A stretch of 64,000 bases of DNA from Sphingomonas pokkalii (GTDB lineage Bacteria; Pseudomonadota; Alphaproteobacteria; Sphingomonadales; Sphingomonadaceae). The notes under the pieces are model-generated. The model was not told the origin of the DNA and ran no database searches. It saw nothing but the letters and a program-made list of their open reading frames with translations. Position numbers and translations under genes: made by a program. The DNA is taken from assembly GCF_003096275.1 (NCBI RefSeq), contig NZ_QENQ01000001.1, positions 791,478 through 855,477 of the forward strand, in the 5' to 3' direction. Of the stretch, positions 35,426-43,338 are shown piece by piece; position 1 is the first letter of the stretch, and each line of letters begins with the position of its first letter.

Positions 35426-35443
35426 GTATTAGAACAATGATTC
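35426..35443 (+). promoter_or_regulatory. Operator-like site S4 (isomerase / TonB divergent region)
   Basis: GTATTAGAACAATGATTC; within it AGAACAATGATTCT forms an imperfect palindrome (AGAA...TTCT). It is 72 bases from the isomerase start. Confidence 0.62.
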
Positions 35444-35524
35444 TTTTTGATCGTTGTCAATGCTAATTTCTGGAATTGCGAACGGCCATTCGAATCCGCT
35501 TGACAACGACCAGCAGACGCGATT

Positions 35525-35542
35525 TTTTAGAACGCATATTTT
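35525..35542 (+). promoter_or_regulatory. Operator-like site S5 and promoter of the TonB receptor operon
   Basis: TTTTAGAACGCATATTTT lies 42 bases before the receptor start. A TTGACA (35500-35505) stands about 19 bases before TTTTAG, a usable -35/-10 pair in which the operator would cover the -10. Confidence 0.55.
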
Positions 35543-35583
35543 ACTTCAGGTGGCACAAAGCCATCGAGAGCGGGAGAGAGATC

Positions 35584-37887
35584 ATGAACGGCAGGACCGT
35601 GCTCGTGCTGATGGCGAGCGCCAGTGCGCTGGCGGGCGGAATTGCGCAGGCGCAGACGGCGCCGACCGCACCGCAGGACAATCCGCAGCTCACCGACGAG
35701 ATCATCGTCACCGCGCAGAACCGCGCACAGAGCGTACAGAATGTGCCGATCGCGATCTCGGTAATCTCTGGCGATGCCCTGAAGGACAAGGGGGTCACCG
35801 ACTTCACCTCGGTGCAGAAGGTCTCGCCCGCGCTGCAGGTGACCAACGACACCAACAACACCCGCGTTTCGGTGCGCGGGGTCGGCTCGCTGACCAACAA
35901 CGAGGCGCAGGACCAGTCGATCGCGGTCAATATCGACGGCGAGTATATCAACCGCCCGACCATCCTGAACGCCGCGATCTTCGACCTGGACCGCGTCGAG
36001 GTGCTGCGTGGGCCGCAGGGGACGCTGTACGGCCGCAACTCGACCGGTGGCGCGGTGAACTTCATCACGCGCAAGCCGGGCGATACCTTCGCGGTCAACG
36101 CCTCGGCCAGCTATGGCAACTACAACCAGGTGCTGGTGGACGGCGGTGTCGACGTGCCGCTGGGCGATGTCGGCGGAGTGCGCGTCGCCGGCTTCTACCG
36201 CTCGCACGACGGGTATACCACGCATCCGAATACGCCGTTCAGCCCGACTCCGGCGTTCACGCCCAGCAAGACCGCGGAAAGCGACACCGACAATACCGGT
36301 GGCGGCCGTGTCAGCCTGCGCCTCAAGCCGGCGGCGGGCTTCACCATCGATGCGGCGGTGGAGCATGTCGAGCAGACGCTGATCCCGGCCGCCCAGGCCT
36401 GGCAGGACATGGCGAGCGCCGCCAACAATCCGGGTTCGAGCACTACCAGCTGCGCCAATGGCTGGGCGGCGGCCTATACCGTGCCGGGCGGCGTCGGCTG
36501 TGTGCCGAAGAACACCACCACCTTGTCGAAGATCGATCGCAGCAACTATGCCTCGCCGCTGATCGGTGTGGGTTCGCTGCACCAGATCTCGACCGCCGCG
36601 CGTGCAAGGGTCGCCTATGATTTCGGCCCCGCGACGCTCACCTATACGGGCGGCTATCGCAGCACCAAGAACACCGGGCAGAACACGCTGTCGCCGGCCT
36701 TCGCCTTCACCAATTTCGGCGGCCGGGTGAAGACCCAAAGCCACGAGTTGCGCCTCAACGGCAATGTGAACGGCATCGAATGGCAGACTGGCGCCTTCTA
36801 CTTCCGCGAGAAGCAGGACACCAATGGCGGCCTTTACAGCCCGTTCATCGGCCCCAACGGCTCCTATGTGAACTATTTCCGCCATCCGACGCTGAGCGAA
36901 AGCGTGTCGGGCTTCGCGCAGGTGGAAGTGCCGCTCACTACCCAACTCACCGCCGTGGGCGGCGCGCGCTACACGCATGACATACGCAGCGCGACCTTCA
37001 CCAACTATTTCTTCGCGTTCAACAGCGGTCCGATCGAGCTGACCAACCAGCCCTCCGCCAGCACCCCGCTCCATTATTCGGGCAGCAAGTTCACCTGGCT
37101 GGCGGGTCTCAACTACAAGCCCAATGCCGATACGCTGCTCTACGCGAAGGTCTCGACCGGCTATAAGGCGGGTGGCTTCGACGGCACCGGCAAGACGTTC
37201 AACCCGGAAAACAACACCGCCTATGAGGGCGGCGCCAAATTGCGCTTCGCGGGCAACAACACGCTGAACGTCGCGGGCTTCTATTACGACTACAAGGATC
37301 TGCAGAACGACGTGCTGCTCAATCCCGTCGTCGGTGCGCAGACCTTCAACGCCGGTAGCGCCAAGATCTACGGGGTAGAGGCGGAGGCCAATCTGCATCC
37401 CAGTCGCGCCGACACGATTTCGCTGGCCGTGAACCTGATGCACGCGACCTACCGCAAGTTCCAGGCGAGCGTCGCGGCCTTTACCAACGGCAACGTGCCG
37501 GCCACGCCGCCTACGGTCGACCTCGGCGGCAACCGTCTGCCCCAGGCGCCCAACGCGATCGTCTCGGTCGGCTGGGATCATGTGTTCGATCTTGGCGGTG
37601 CCGGCACGATCACGGCCTCGGCCTATTCGCGCTATAAAGGAAACTATTACCTCGATTTCTACAACTATAACGACTCGAAGCAGATCGGCCACACGCAGAG
37701 CGATTTCAGTCTCGAGTACAAGCCGGCGAACAAGCATTACAGCGTGCAGGCGTTCGTGCGGAACATCGAGAATTATCGCCTGATTGCCTATGCCGGCAAC
37801 ACCGTGGTGCCGGGAGTCGCCAATATCTACAACTGGCAGTTCACGCCGCCGCGGACCTATGGCGTTCGTCTCGGCATCGACTTCTGA
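35584..37887 (+). CDS. TonB-dependent outer-membrane receptor of the glycoside locus
   Basis: A 767-residue receptor. The signal peptide (about 1-24, ending GIAQAQ) is followed by the plug domain: TonB box region DEIIVTAQNRAQSVQ, VPIAISVISG, and FDLDRVEVLRGPQGTLYGRN, TGGAVNFIT. The 22-strand barrel ends with the expected aromatic residue, RLGIDF. ATG 35584 has GGGAGAG upstream. It should import a bulky glycoside across the outer membrane. A GC hairpin lies in the 59 bases before the next gene, perhaps to tune expression between receptor and oxidoreductase. Confidence 0.93.
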   Translation: MNGRTVLVLMASASALAGGIAQAQTAPTAPQDNPQLTDEIIVTAQNRAQSVQNVPIAISVISGDALKDKGVTDFTSVQKVSPALQVTNDTNNTRVSVRGVGSLTNNEAQDQSIAVNIDGEYINRPTILNAAIFDLDRVEVLRGPQGTLYGRNSTGGAVNFITRKPGDTFAVNASASYGNYNQVLVDGGVDVPLGDVGGVRVAGFYRSHDGYTTHPNTPFSPTPAFTPSKTAESDTDNTGGGRVSLRLKPAAGFTIDAAVEHVEQTLIPAAQAWQDMASAANNPGSSTTSCANGWAAAYTVPGGVGCVPKNTTTLSKIDRSNYASPLIGVGSLHQISTAARARVAYDFGPATLTYTGGYRSTKNTGQNTLSPAFAFTNFGGRVKTQSHELRLNGNVNGIEWQTGAFYFREKQDTNGGLYSPFIGPNGSYVNYFRHPTLSESVSGFAQVEVPLTTQLTAVGGARYTHDIRSATFTNYFFAFNSGPIELTNQPSASTPLHYSGSKFTWLAGLNYKPNADTLLYAKVSTGYKAGGFDGTGKTFNPENNTAYEGGAKLRFAGNNTLNVAGFYYDYKDLQNDVLLNPVVGAQTFNAGSAKIYGVEAEANLHPSRADTISLAVNLMHATYRKFQASVAAFTNGNVPATPPTVDLGGNRLPQAPNAIVSVGWDHVFDLGGAGTITASAYSRYKGNYYLDFYNYNDSKQIGHTQSDFSLEYKPANKHYSVQAFVRNIENYRLIAYAGNTVVPGVANIYNWQFTPPRTYGVRLGIDF

Positions 37888-37946
37888 TCGGGCGGGGCGG
37901 CACGCGCTGTCGCCCCAAACCCTGTGCGTGTGGGAGAGGATCAAGG

Positions 37947-38579
37947 ATGGCGGAGCGGCAGGCGGCGGGGTGGAGCCGTCGCGATTTCTTCGGTGGGGCG
38001 GCGTTGCTTGCGATGGCGGTTGGCATCCCCGCGGCAGTTGCCCATTTTGCCGATCTCGATCCCTCGGACGAGCCAAGCGACCGCCAACGTGCGATGATCG
38101 CGGGCGTGTCGCAGCTGGTGATCCCGCGCACCGATACCGCCGGGGCCGGCGATGTCGGCGTCGGCGACTTCGTGATCCTTGCGCTCGCCCATGGGCTGGA
38201 GGGATCGCGCGCGCCGCTCGCCGCGGATGCGATGCCCAACCTCGCCAGTTTCCAGCGGCGCGACGGATCGCTGCGCCATCTCGATTGGCTGGAGACGCAG
38301 CTCGACCAGCGCGCGTCCGGTGATTTCCAGAAGGCCGATCCCGCCCGGCGCATCGCTGCGCTCCAGGCGCTGGACGGCGAAGCCTTTGGCGAGGGCGTCC
38401 GCTCCCATCCCTGGCGGACGATCAAGGGCCTGATCCTCACCGGCTATTACACGTCAGAGGTAGGCGGATCGAAGGAACTCAACTACGAACTCGTGCCCGG
38501 CCGCTGGGATCCGGACCTGCCGCGCACGCCGGCCACCCACGCCTGGTCCAGCGACTGGACTGCGGTGGATTTCGGCTGA
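37947..38579 (+). CDS. Gluconate 2-dehydrogenase subunit 3 family protein (small subunit of sugar dehydrogenase)
   Basis: A 210-residue protein with a twin-arginine signal (SRRDFFGGAALLAMAVG, residues 10-26). The gluconate dehydrogenase subunit 3 pattern follows: DRQRAMIAGVSQLVIPRTDTAGAGD, then YYTSEVGGSKELNYELVPG near the end. Small subunits of this type escort the flavoprotein through Tat and may help pass electrons. The GMC gene overlaps its stop or begins within 15 bases, so the two should form one periplasmic complex. Confidence 0.88.
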   Translation: MAERQAAGWSRRDFFGGAALLAMAVGIPAAVAHFADLDPSDEPSDRQRAMIAGVSQLVIPRTDTAGAGDVGVGDFVILALAHGLEGSRAPLAADAMPNLASFQRRDGSLRHLDWLETQLDQRASGDFQKADPARRIAALQALDGEAFGEGVRSHPWRTIKGLILTGYYTSEVGGSKELNYELVPGRWDPDLPRTPATHAWSSDWTAVDFG

Positions 38580-38593
38580 TGGCGGGGGAAGCG

Positions 38594-40279
38594 ATGCAAT
38601 TCGACGCGATCGTCGTGGGCTCCGGCATCACCGGCGGCTGGGCGGCCAAGGAGCTGACCGAGGCGGGCTTGCGCGTGCTGATGGTCGAGCGCGGCCGCGC
38701 CATCCGTCACCAGCAGGATTACGAAACCGAGACCAAGGCGCCTTGGGAAATGCCGTTCCGCGGGATCGGCGACACGGCGCGCTACCGCCAGGATTATCCG
38801 GTGCAGATGCTCAACCGGCATTTCACCGAGTTCACCGAAGGCCATTTCGTCAACGACCGCGAAAATCCCTACGCGACGGCGGACGGAACCGATTTCACCT
38901 GGTTTCGCAGCTACCAGCTCGGCGGGCGCTCGCTGACCTGGGGGCGCCAATCCTATCGCTGGTCGGACTATGATTTCGGCGCCAACAAGCGCGACGGGCA
39001 CGGCACCGACTGGCCGATCCGCTACGCCGATCTCGCCCCTTGGTACGATCATGTCGAGAGCTTCATCGGGGTCTCGGGCGCGGCGGAGGGGCTGAAGCAG
39101 CTGCCCGACGGCAAGTTCCAGCCGCCAATGGCACTCAACGTGGTCGAGCAGCATGTCCGCGGCGTGCTGGCGGAGAAATTCCCCGGCCGGCGCCTGACGA
39201 TCGGCCGTACCGCCAACCTTACCGAGGCCAAGCCCGAGGAGGGGCGGGCGCAGTGCCAGTATCGCAGCATCTGCGCGCGCGGTTGCTCCTATGGCGCCTA
39301 TTTCTCCACCCAGTCGTCGACGCTGCCCGCCGCGCAGAAGACCGGCCGGCTTACGGTGGTGACCGACGCGGTGGTGGAGAAGATCGACTATGATCCCGTC
39401 ACCCGGCGCGTCACCGGGGTGCGCTGGATCGACACCGCCTCGAACCGGCGGCGCGCGGCCTCGGCGCGGATCGTGTTCCTCAATGCCGGCGCGTTCAATT
39501 CGGTGCACCTGCTGCTCAACTCGGCGAGCGAGGCGATGCCGCACGGCCTCGCCAACGAAAGCGGCGTGCTCGGCACGCACATCATGGATCATGCCAACAC
39601 GCTGTCGGCCATGGCGATCATGCCGGGGTTCGAGGCGCATACGACCTTCGGCAACCGCCCGACCGGCGTGATCGTGCCCCGCTACCGCAATCTGGACGTG
39701 ATGGACGGCATCGGCCACACCCGCGGCTTCTCGTTCCAGGGCGGGGCGCTGCAATCCACTTGGACCGCCGGCAAGCGCGAGGCCGGTATCGGCGCCGACT
39801 ACAAGGCCAAGCTGCGCCAGGTGGGACCGTGGAAAATGGTGCTGGTCGGGTTCGCCGATTGCGTGCCGCGCGCCTCCAATCGCCTGACCCTCGATGCCGT
39901 GAAGACCGACGGTCGCGGCATCCCGCAGCTCAACATCGCCTTTGCGTTCGGCAAGGAGGAGCAGGCGGCGCTCGCCCAGGCCAAGGCCGACGCCGCCGAA
40001 ATGCTGACCGCGGCGGGTGGCCATGTGATCCTTGGCTTCGATCGGCCGGGGCCGGGGGGCACCGCGATCCACGAGATGGGCGGCGCGCGGATGGGCTGGG
40101 ATCCGGCCACCTCGGTGCTCAATCGCTGGAGCCAGGCGCATGCCATCCCCAACCTGTTCGTCACCGACGGCGCGCAGATGAGTTCCTCGGCGTGCCAGAA
40201 CCCGTCGCTCACCTATATGGCGCTCACGGCGCGGGCCTGTAACTACGCCGTCGAGCAGCTGCGTGCCGGCACGCTCTGA
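38594..40279 (+). CDS. GMC-family FAD oxidoreductase, glycoside 3-dehydrogenase-like large subunit
   Basis: A 561-residue flavoprotein. FAD motif VVGSGITGGWAAKELTEAG opens the protein; SLTWGRQSYRW and the catalytic His-Asn pair (IHEMGGARMG, NPSLTYM) mark the GMC active site. C221, C227 and C231 (C-x5-C-x3-C) resemble the 3Fe-4S cysteines of FAD glucose and glucoside 3-dehydrogenases. It should oxidise a sugar hydroxyl, probably C3, of the glycoside in the periplasm. ATG 38594 has GGGGGAA upstream; ATG 38579 overlaps the small-subunit stop. No signal peptide of its own, so it travels with the Tat partner. A CarA-like role is inference. Confidence 0.87.
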   Translation: MQFDAIVVGSGITGGWAAKELTEAGLRVLMVERGRAIRHQQDYETETKAPWEMPFRGIGDTARYRQDYPVQMLNRHFTEFTEGHFVNDRENPYATADGTDFTWFRSYQLGGRSLTWGRQSYRWSDYDFGANKRDGHGTDWPIRYADLAPWYDHVESFIGVSGAAEGLKQLPDGKFQPPMALNVVEQHVRGVLAEKFPGRRLTIGRTANLTEAKPEEGRAQCQYRSICARGCSYGAYFSTQSSTLPAAQKTGRLTVVTDAVVEKIDYDPVTRRVTGVRWIDTASNRRRAASARIVFLNAGAFNSVHLLLNSASEAMPHGLANESGVLGTHIMDHANTLSAMAIMPGFEAHTTFGNRPTGVIVPRYRNLDVMDGIGHTRGFSFQGGALQSTWTAGKREAGIGADYKAKLRQVGPWKMVLVGFADCVPRASNRLTLDAVKTDGRGIPQLNIAFAFGKEEQAALAQAKADAAEMLTAAGGHVILGFDRPGPGGTAIHEMGGARMGWDPATSVLNRWSQAHAIPNLFVTDGAQMSSSACQNPSLTYMALTARACNYAVEQLRAGTL

Positions 40280-41666
40280 TCCCGCCCCCCTCACCGAGCG
40301 GCAGAAGAGCCTCGCCTTCTTCACGCTGATCATCGCGCTGGTGCTGGAGATCGTCGACGTGACGATCGTCAACACGGCGTTGCCCTCGATCCAGGCGGAG
40401 TTCGGCGGATCGGGCGCGTTCGCCCAGTGGGTGGTGGCGGGCTATGTGCTGCCGTACGCGTTGCTGCTGATGCTGTCCGGCCGGCTCGGCGATCTGTTCG
40501 GCAGTCGGACCTTGTTCCTGATCGGGGTGGCCGGGTTCACGCTTGCCTCGCTCGGCTGCGGGATTGCGCCGAATGGTAACGCGCTGATCGTTGCGCGTGT
40601 GCTGCAGGGCGGGGCGGGCGCGCTGATGGCGCCGCAGGTGCTGGCGGTCATCCAGCAGCTCTACGCGCCTGTCGAGCGGATCGGGCGGCTTGCCTGGTTC
40701 GGTGTTATCGGCGGCCTTTCGTCGATCGCCGGACCTATCCTCGGCGGCTTCCTGATCGCCGCCGATATTGGCGGGCTCGGCTGGCGGAGCGTGTTTCTGA
40801 TCAATATGCCGATCGGCGTCGTTGCGCTGGTTGCTGGATGGTGGACGCTGCCGCGAAGCCGGCGGGATGCCTCGACACGGATCGATCTTGTCGGCACATT
40901 GAGTTTCGGTGCTGCGATGCTGGCGCTGCTCTTTCCGCTGCTGCAGGCGGAGAAGGACGGGCTGCACGGGCCTTTGCTTGGGCTGTTGCTGGCGGGCTTG
41001 CCGTTGCTGTTCTTTGCCTGGTCGCGGCTCAAGCGCCGAGCGGCGCGGGGCGGTGCGGTGCTGTTCCCACCGCATCTGCTTGCCAATCGCCTGTTCCGAA
41101 CCGGCATCATGTTACTGCTGCTCTTCTCGGCCGCCAATACCGGCTTCCTGTTCCTGTTTGCCTATGCCCTGCAGCGGGTGGCGCATTTCTCGCCATTCGA
41201 GACGGGATTGATCCACATGCCGTTCAGCGCGGGCGTGATGTTGGGCATGGGCCTGATCGGCCGGCGGCTGGCGCGGCGCGCCGAAAAATGGATCCTGGTG
41301 GTCGGCTATAGCCTGCTGGGGCTCTGTGCCGGGGCGTCGCTCGCCTGGATCGAGAGCGCTGGTCTGTCTCTCGCGCTGCTGGTGCCGGTGCTGCTTGCCG
41401 CGGGAATCGGCATGGGGATGAGCAGCGGCCCGGCGACGCCGCTGATCCTTGCTCAAGTCGATCGTGCCGACGCGGGTTCCGCGAGCGGGATCATCAAGAC
41501 GGTGCAGCAGATGGGCGGGGTGACCGGCGTCGCGCTGGTCGGTGCCGCCTATTTCCGGCTGTCGGATTCCCATAGTCTGATACCGTCGATCGTCGTCGTC
41601 ATCGTGCTGCTAGGTATGGGTGCCGTGATGGCCGCGCGGCTTCCCGCGCGCATCTACGCGGACTGA
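40263..41666 (+). CDS. DHA2/EmrB-type MFS efflux transporter (14 TM)
   Basis: A 467-residue transporter with about fourteen membrane helices. LEIVDVTIVNTALPSIQAEF in TM1 and GRLGDLFGSRTLFLIG in loop 2 are DHA2 signatures, with GGFLIAADIGGLGWRSVFLINMPIG later. GTG 40263 overlaps the end of the GMC gene by 17 bases, so it is co-translated with the oxidoreductase. Export of a toxic aglycone or phenolic product is a reasonable guess. Its stop overlaps the convergent VOC gene. Confidence 0.88.
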   Translation: MPARSDPAPLTERQKSLAFFTLIIALVLEIVDVTIVNTALPSIQAEFGGSGAFAQWVVAGYVLPYALLLMLSGRLGDLFGSRTLFLIGVAGFTLASLGCGIAPNGNALIVARVLQGGAGALMAPQVLAVIQQLYAPVERIGRLAWFGVIGGLSSIAGPILGGFLIAADIGGLGWRSVFLINMPIGVVALVAGWWTLPRSRRDASTRIDLVGTLSFGAAMLALLFPLLQAEKDGLHGPLLGLLLAGLPLLFFAWSRLKRRAARGGAVLFPPHLLANRLFRTGIMLLLLFSAANTGFLFLFAYALQRVAHFSPFETGLIHMPFSAGVMLGMGLIGRRLARRAEKWILVVGYSLLGLCAGASLAWIESAGLSLALLVPVLLAAGIGMGMSSGPATPLILAQVDRADAGSASGIIKTVQQMGGVTGVALVGAAYFRLSDSHSLIPSIVVVIVLLGMGAVMAARLPARIYAD

Positions 41667-42061
41667 AGCGCCTCCTTCAGTTCGACGCGGTTCCCGTCGG
41701 GATCGCGAAGATACAGCGATCGACCGGTGCCTTGCGCACCATAACGCGACGCGATCGGCGGCTCGGTCGCAACGCCCTGCCCCGCGAGGTGCGCGAGGAG
41801 TGCCGCCTCATCGAACGGTGAAATCTGCAGGCAGAAATGGTCGACATTGTCACCAACGCCCGCGCGCCCTGCGTTTCCGACAAGATCGATCATGGACGCG
41901 CCCGCTCGCAAATGCACGAGATTATACTCCGGGCGCCGTCGATCGACGGTGCAGCCGATGACGTCGCAATAGAAGCCGATACTCCGCTCCACGTCGGCAA
42001 CGCGGAGAACGATGTGATCAAGCGCCTCAAGATGAAAGGGGGTCTGGTTCCCAGCGGACAT
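41654..42061 (-). CDS. VOC-superfamily (glyoxalase/dioxygenase fold) protein
   Basis: A 135-residue single VOC module. LDHIVLRVADVERSIGFYCDVIG opens it, NVDHFCLQI gives the second strand set, and SLYLRDPDGNRVELKE closes it. Metal ligands of the family are visible: His in LDHI, His in VDHF and Glu in VELKE. The exact reaction is unknown (lyase, isomerase, dioxygenase or antibiotic binding). It overlaps the MFS stop by 13 bases, tail to tail. Confidence 0.85.
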   Translation of the reverse strand: MSAGNQTPFHLEALDHIVLRVADVERSIGFYCDVIGCTVDRRRPEYNLVHLRAGASMIDLVGNAGRAGVGDNVDHFCLQISPFDEAALLAHLAGQGVATEPPIASRYGAQGTGRSLYLRDPDGNRVELKEALQSA

Positions 42062-42410
42062 CGTTTCTCTCCCGTCCCAACAAGATACGAAGCTTCGTCA
42101 CATAGATCGAGTGTCCGTTTGGGCGCTCTTGAGCGGAGGCGGGGTGTTTTTCACGGCACTGTTTGCTGGGATATTATTTAAAATACTGAATAATAATCGA
42201 ATTATGCTATTATCGATGTGCGCCTGGGCATGGTCCCGCCCTTCTCCTCCGGGGTGCTGCGCGCCGGTCCTTCGTATTCCCGGCCGGGGGCGGCAAATGT
42301 GGTTGGGAGCAGGTTGACCAGGGCGTGGGCGATCGCCGTCCGTGTCGCAGGAGAGGCTCGCACCCGAGCGCCATCGGCTGCTACAGCGGGGGGCACTTTA
42401 AGGGGCCGAT
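42062..42410. other. Intergenic region before psd, no gene seen
   Basis: 349 bases without a credible gene. An AT-rich patch (42170-42215) contains the inverted pair TATTATT (42172-42178) and AATAATA (42189-42195) and may hold the VOC or psd promoter. The right half is GC-rich and ends with AAGGGG ahead of psd. Confidence 0.5.
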
Positions 42411-43262
42411 ATGTCCGAACGCCTTGCCGTCCTGTTGCAACATGCCTTGCCGAAACAGCGCCTCACCCTTCTGGCGGGTCGGGTCGCCCGCGCGCGGGGT
42501 GGGCCAATGACGCGATGGCTGATCCGCCGCTTCGTCGCCCGATATGGGGTAGACATGGGCGAGGCGGCAATTCCGGACATCGCCGGCTATGCCAGTTTCA
42601 ACGATTTCTTCACGCGCCCGTTGCGTGAAGGCGTCCGCCCGCTGGCGCGCGCCGATTTCGTCTGCCCGGTCGACGGCGCGATCAGCCAGGTGGGGGCGAT
42701 CGACGACCACCACATCGTCCAGGCCAAGGGCCATCGCTTCACGACCACCGCATTGCTCGGTGGCGATCCTGCGCTGGCCGCTGCGTTTCGGCACGGCAGC
42801 TTCGCCAACCTCTACCTCTCGCCGCGCGACTATCATCGGATCCACATGCCCTGCACGGGCAGGCTGACCCGCATGATCCACATTCCGGGCAGCCTGTTCT
42901 CGGTGAACCCGGTCACCGCGCGGGGGGTGCCGAATCTGTTCGCGCGCAACGAACGCGTCGTCTGCCTGTTCGACAGCGCGGAGCATGGTCCCTTCGCGAT
43001 GGTGCTGGTCGGTGCCACCATCGTCGGCAGCATGGCGACGGCGTGGCACGGCATCGTCAATGCGCGGCGTACCCATGCGCTGGGCGAATGGGTCTATACG
43101 GATCGGGACATCCTATTGAAGCAGGGGGAAGAGATGGGCCGCTTCCTGCTCGGCTCGACGGTCGTGCTGCTCTTCCGTCAGGGCGCGATCACGTTCGAGG
43201 AAAGCTGGGCGCCGGAACGGCCGGTACGGCTCGGCGAGCGCATGGGCGATCACCGAGCCTGA
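42411..43262 (+). CDS. psd: Phosphatidylserine decarboxylase
   Basis: A 283-residue pyruvoyl enzyme of the long (type I) form that makes phosphatidylethanolamine at the inner membrane. Signatures include FNDFFTRPLREGVRP near residue 63, PVDGAISQ near 87 and YHRIHMPCTG near 140. The self-cleavage site is G248-S249 in LLGSTVVLLF, which generates the beta chain and the pyruvoyl group. ATG 42411 has AAGGGG upstream. No pssA lies next to it. A GC hairpin follows. Confidence 0.94.
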   Translation: MSERLAVLLQHALPKQRLTLLAGRVARARGGPMTRWLIRRFVARYGVDMGEAAIPDIAGYASFNDFFTRPLREGVRPLARADFVCPVDGAISQVGAIDDHHIVQAKGHRFTTTALLGGDPALAAAFRHGSFANLYLSPRDYHRIHMPCTGRLTRMIHIPGSLFSVNPVTARGVPNLFARNERVVCLFDSAEHGPFAMVLVGATIVGSMATAWHGIVNARRTHALGEWVYTDRDILLKQGEEMGRFLLGSTVVLLFRQGAITFEESWAPERPVRLGERMGDHRA

Positions 43263-43305
43263 TGGCGTCGGGCGGGGCCTACCTCGCCCCAGCCCAAGGA
43301 CGGGT

Positions 43306-43328
43306 GGCCCCGCATCTGGCGCGGGGCC
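43306..43328 (+). terminator. Hairpin between convergent psd and autotransporter genes
   Basis: GGCCCCGC (43306-43313) pairs with GCGGGGCC (43321-43328) over 7 bases. Only TT follows on the plus strand, so it is a weak or bidirectional terminator. Confidence 0.45.
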
Positions 43329-43338
43329 TTGTCCGACG

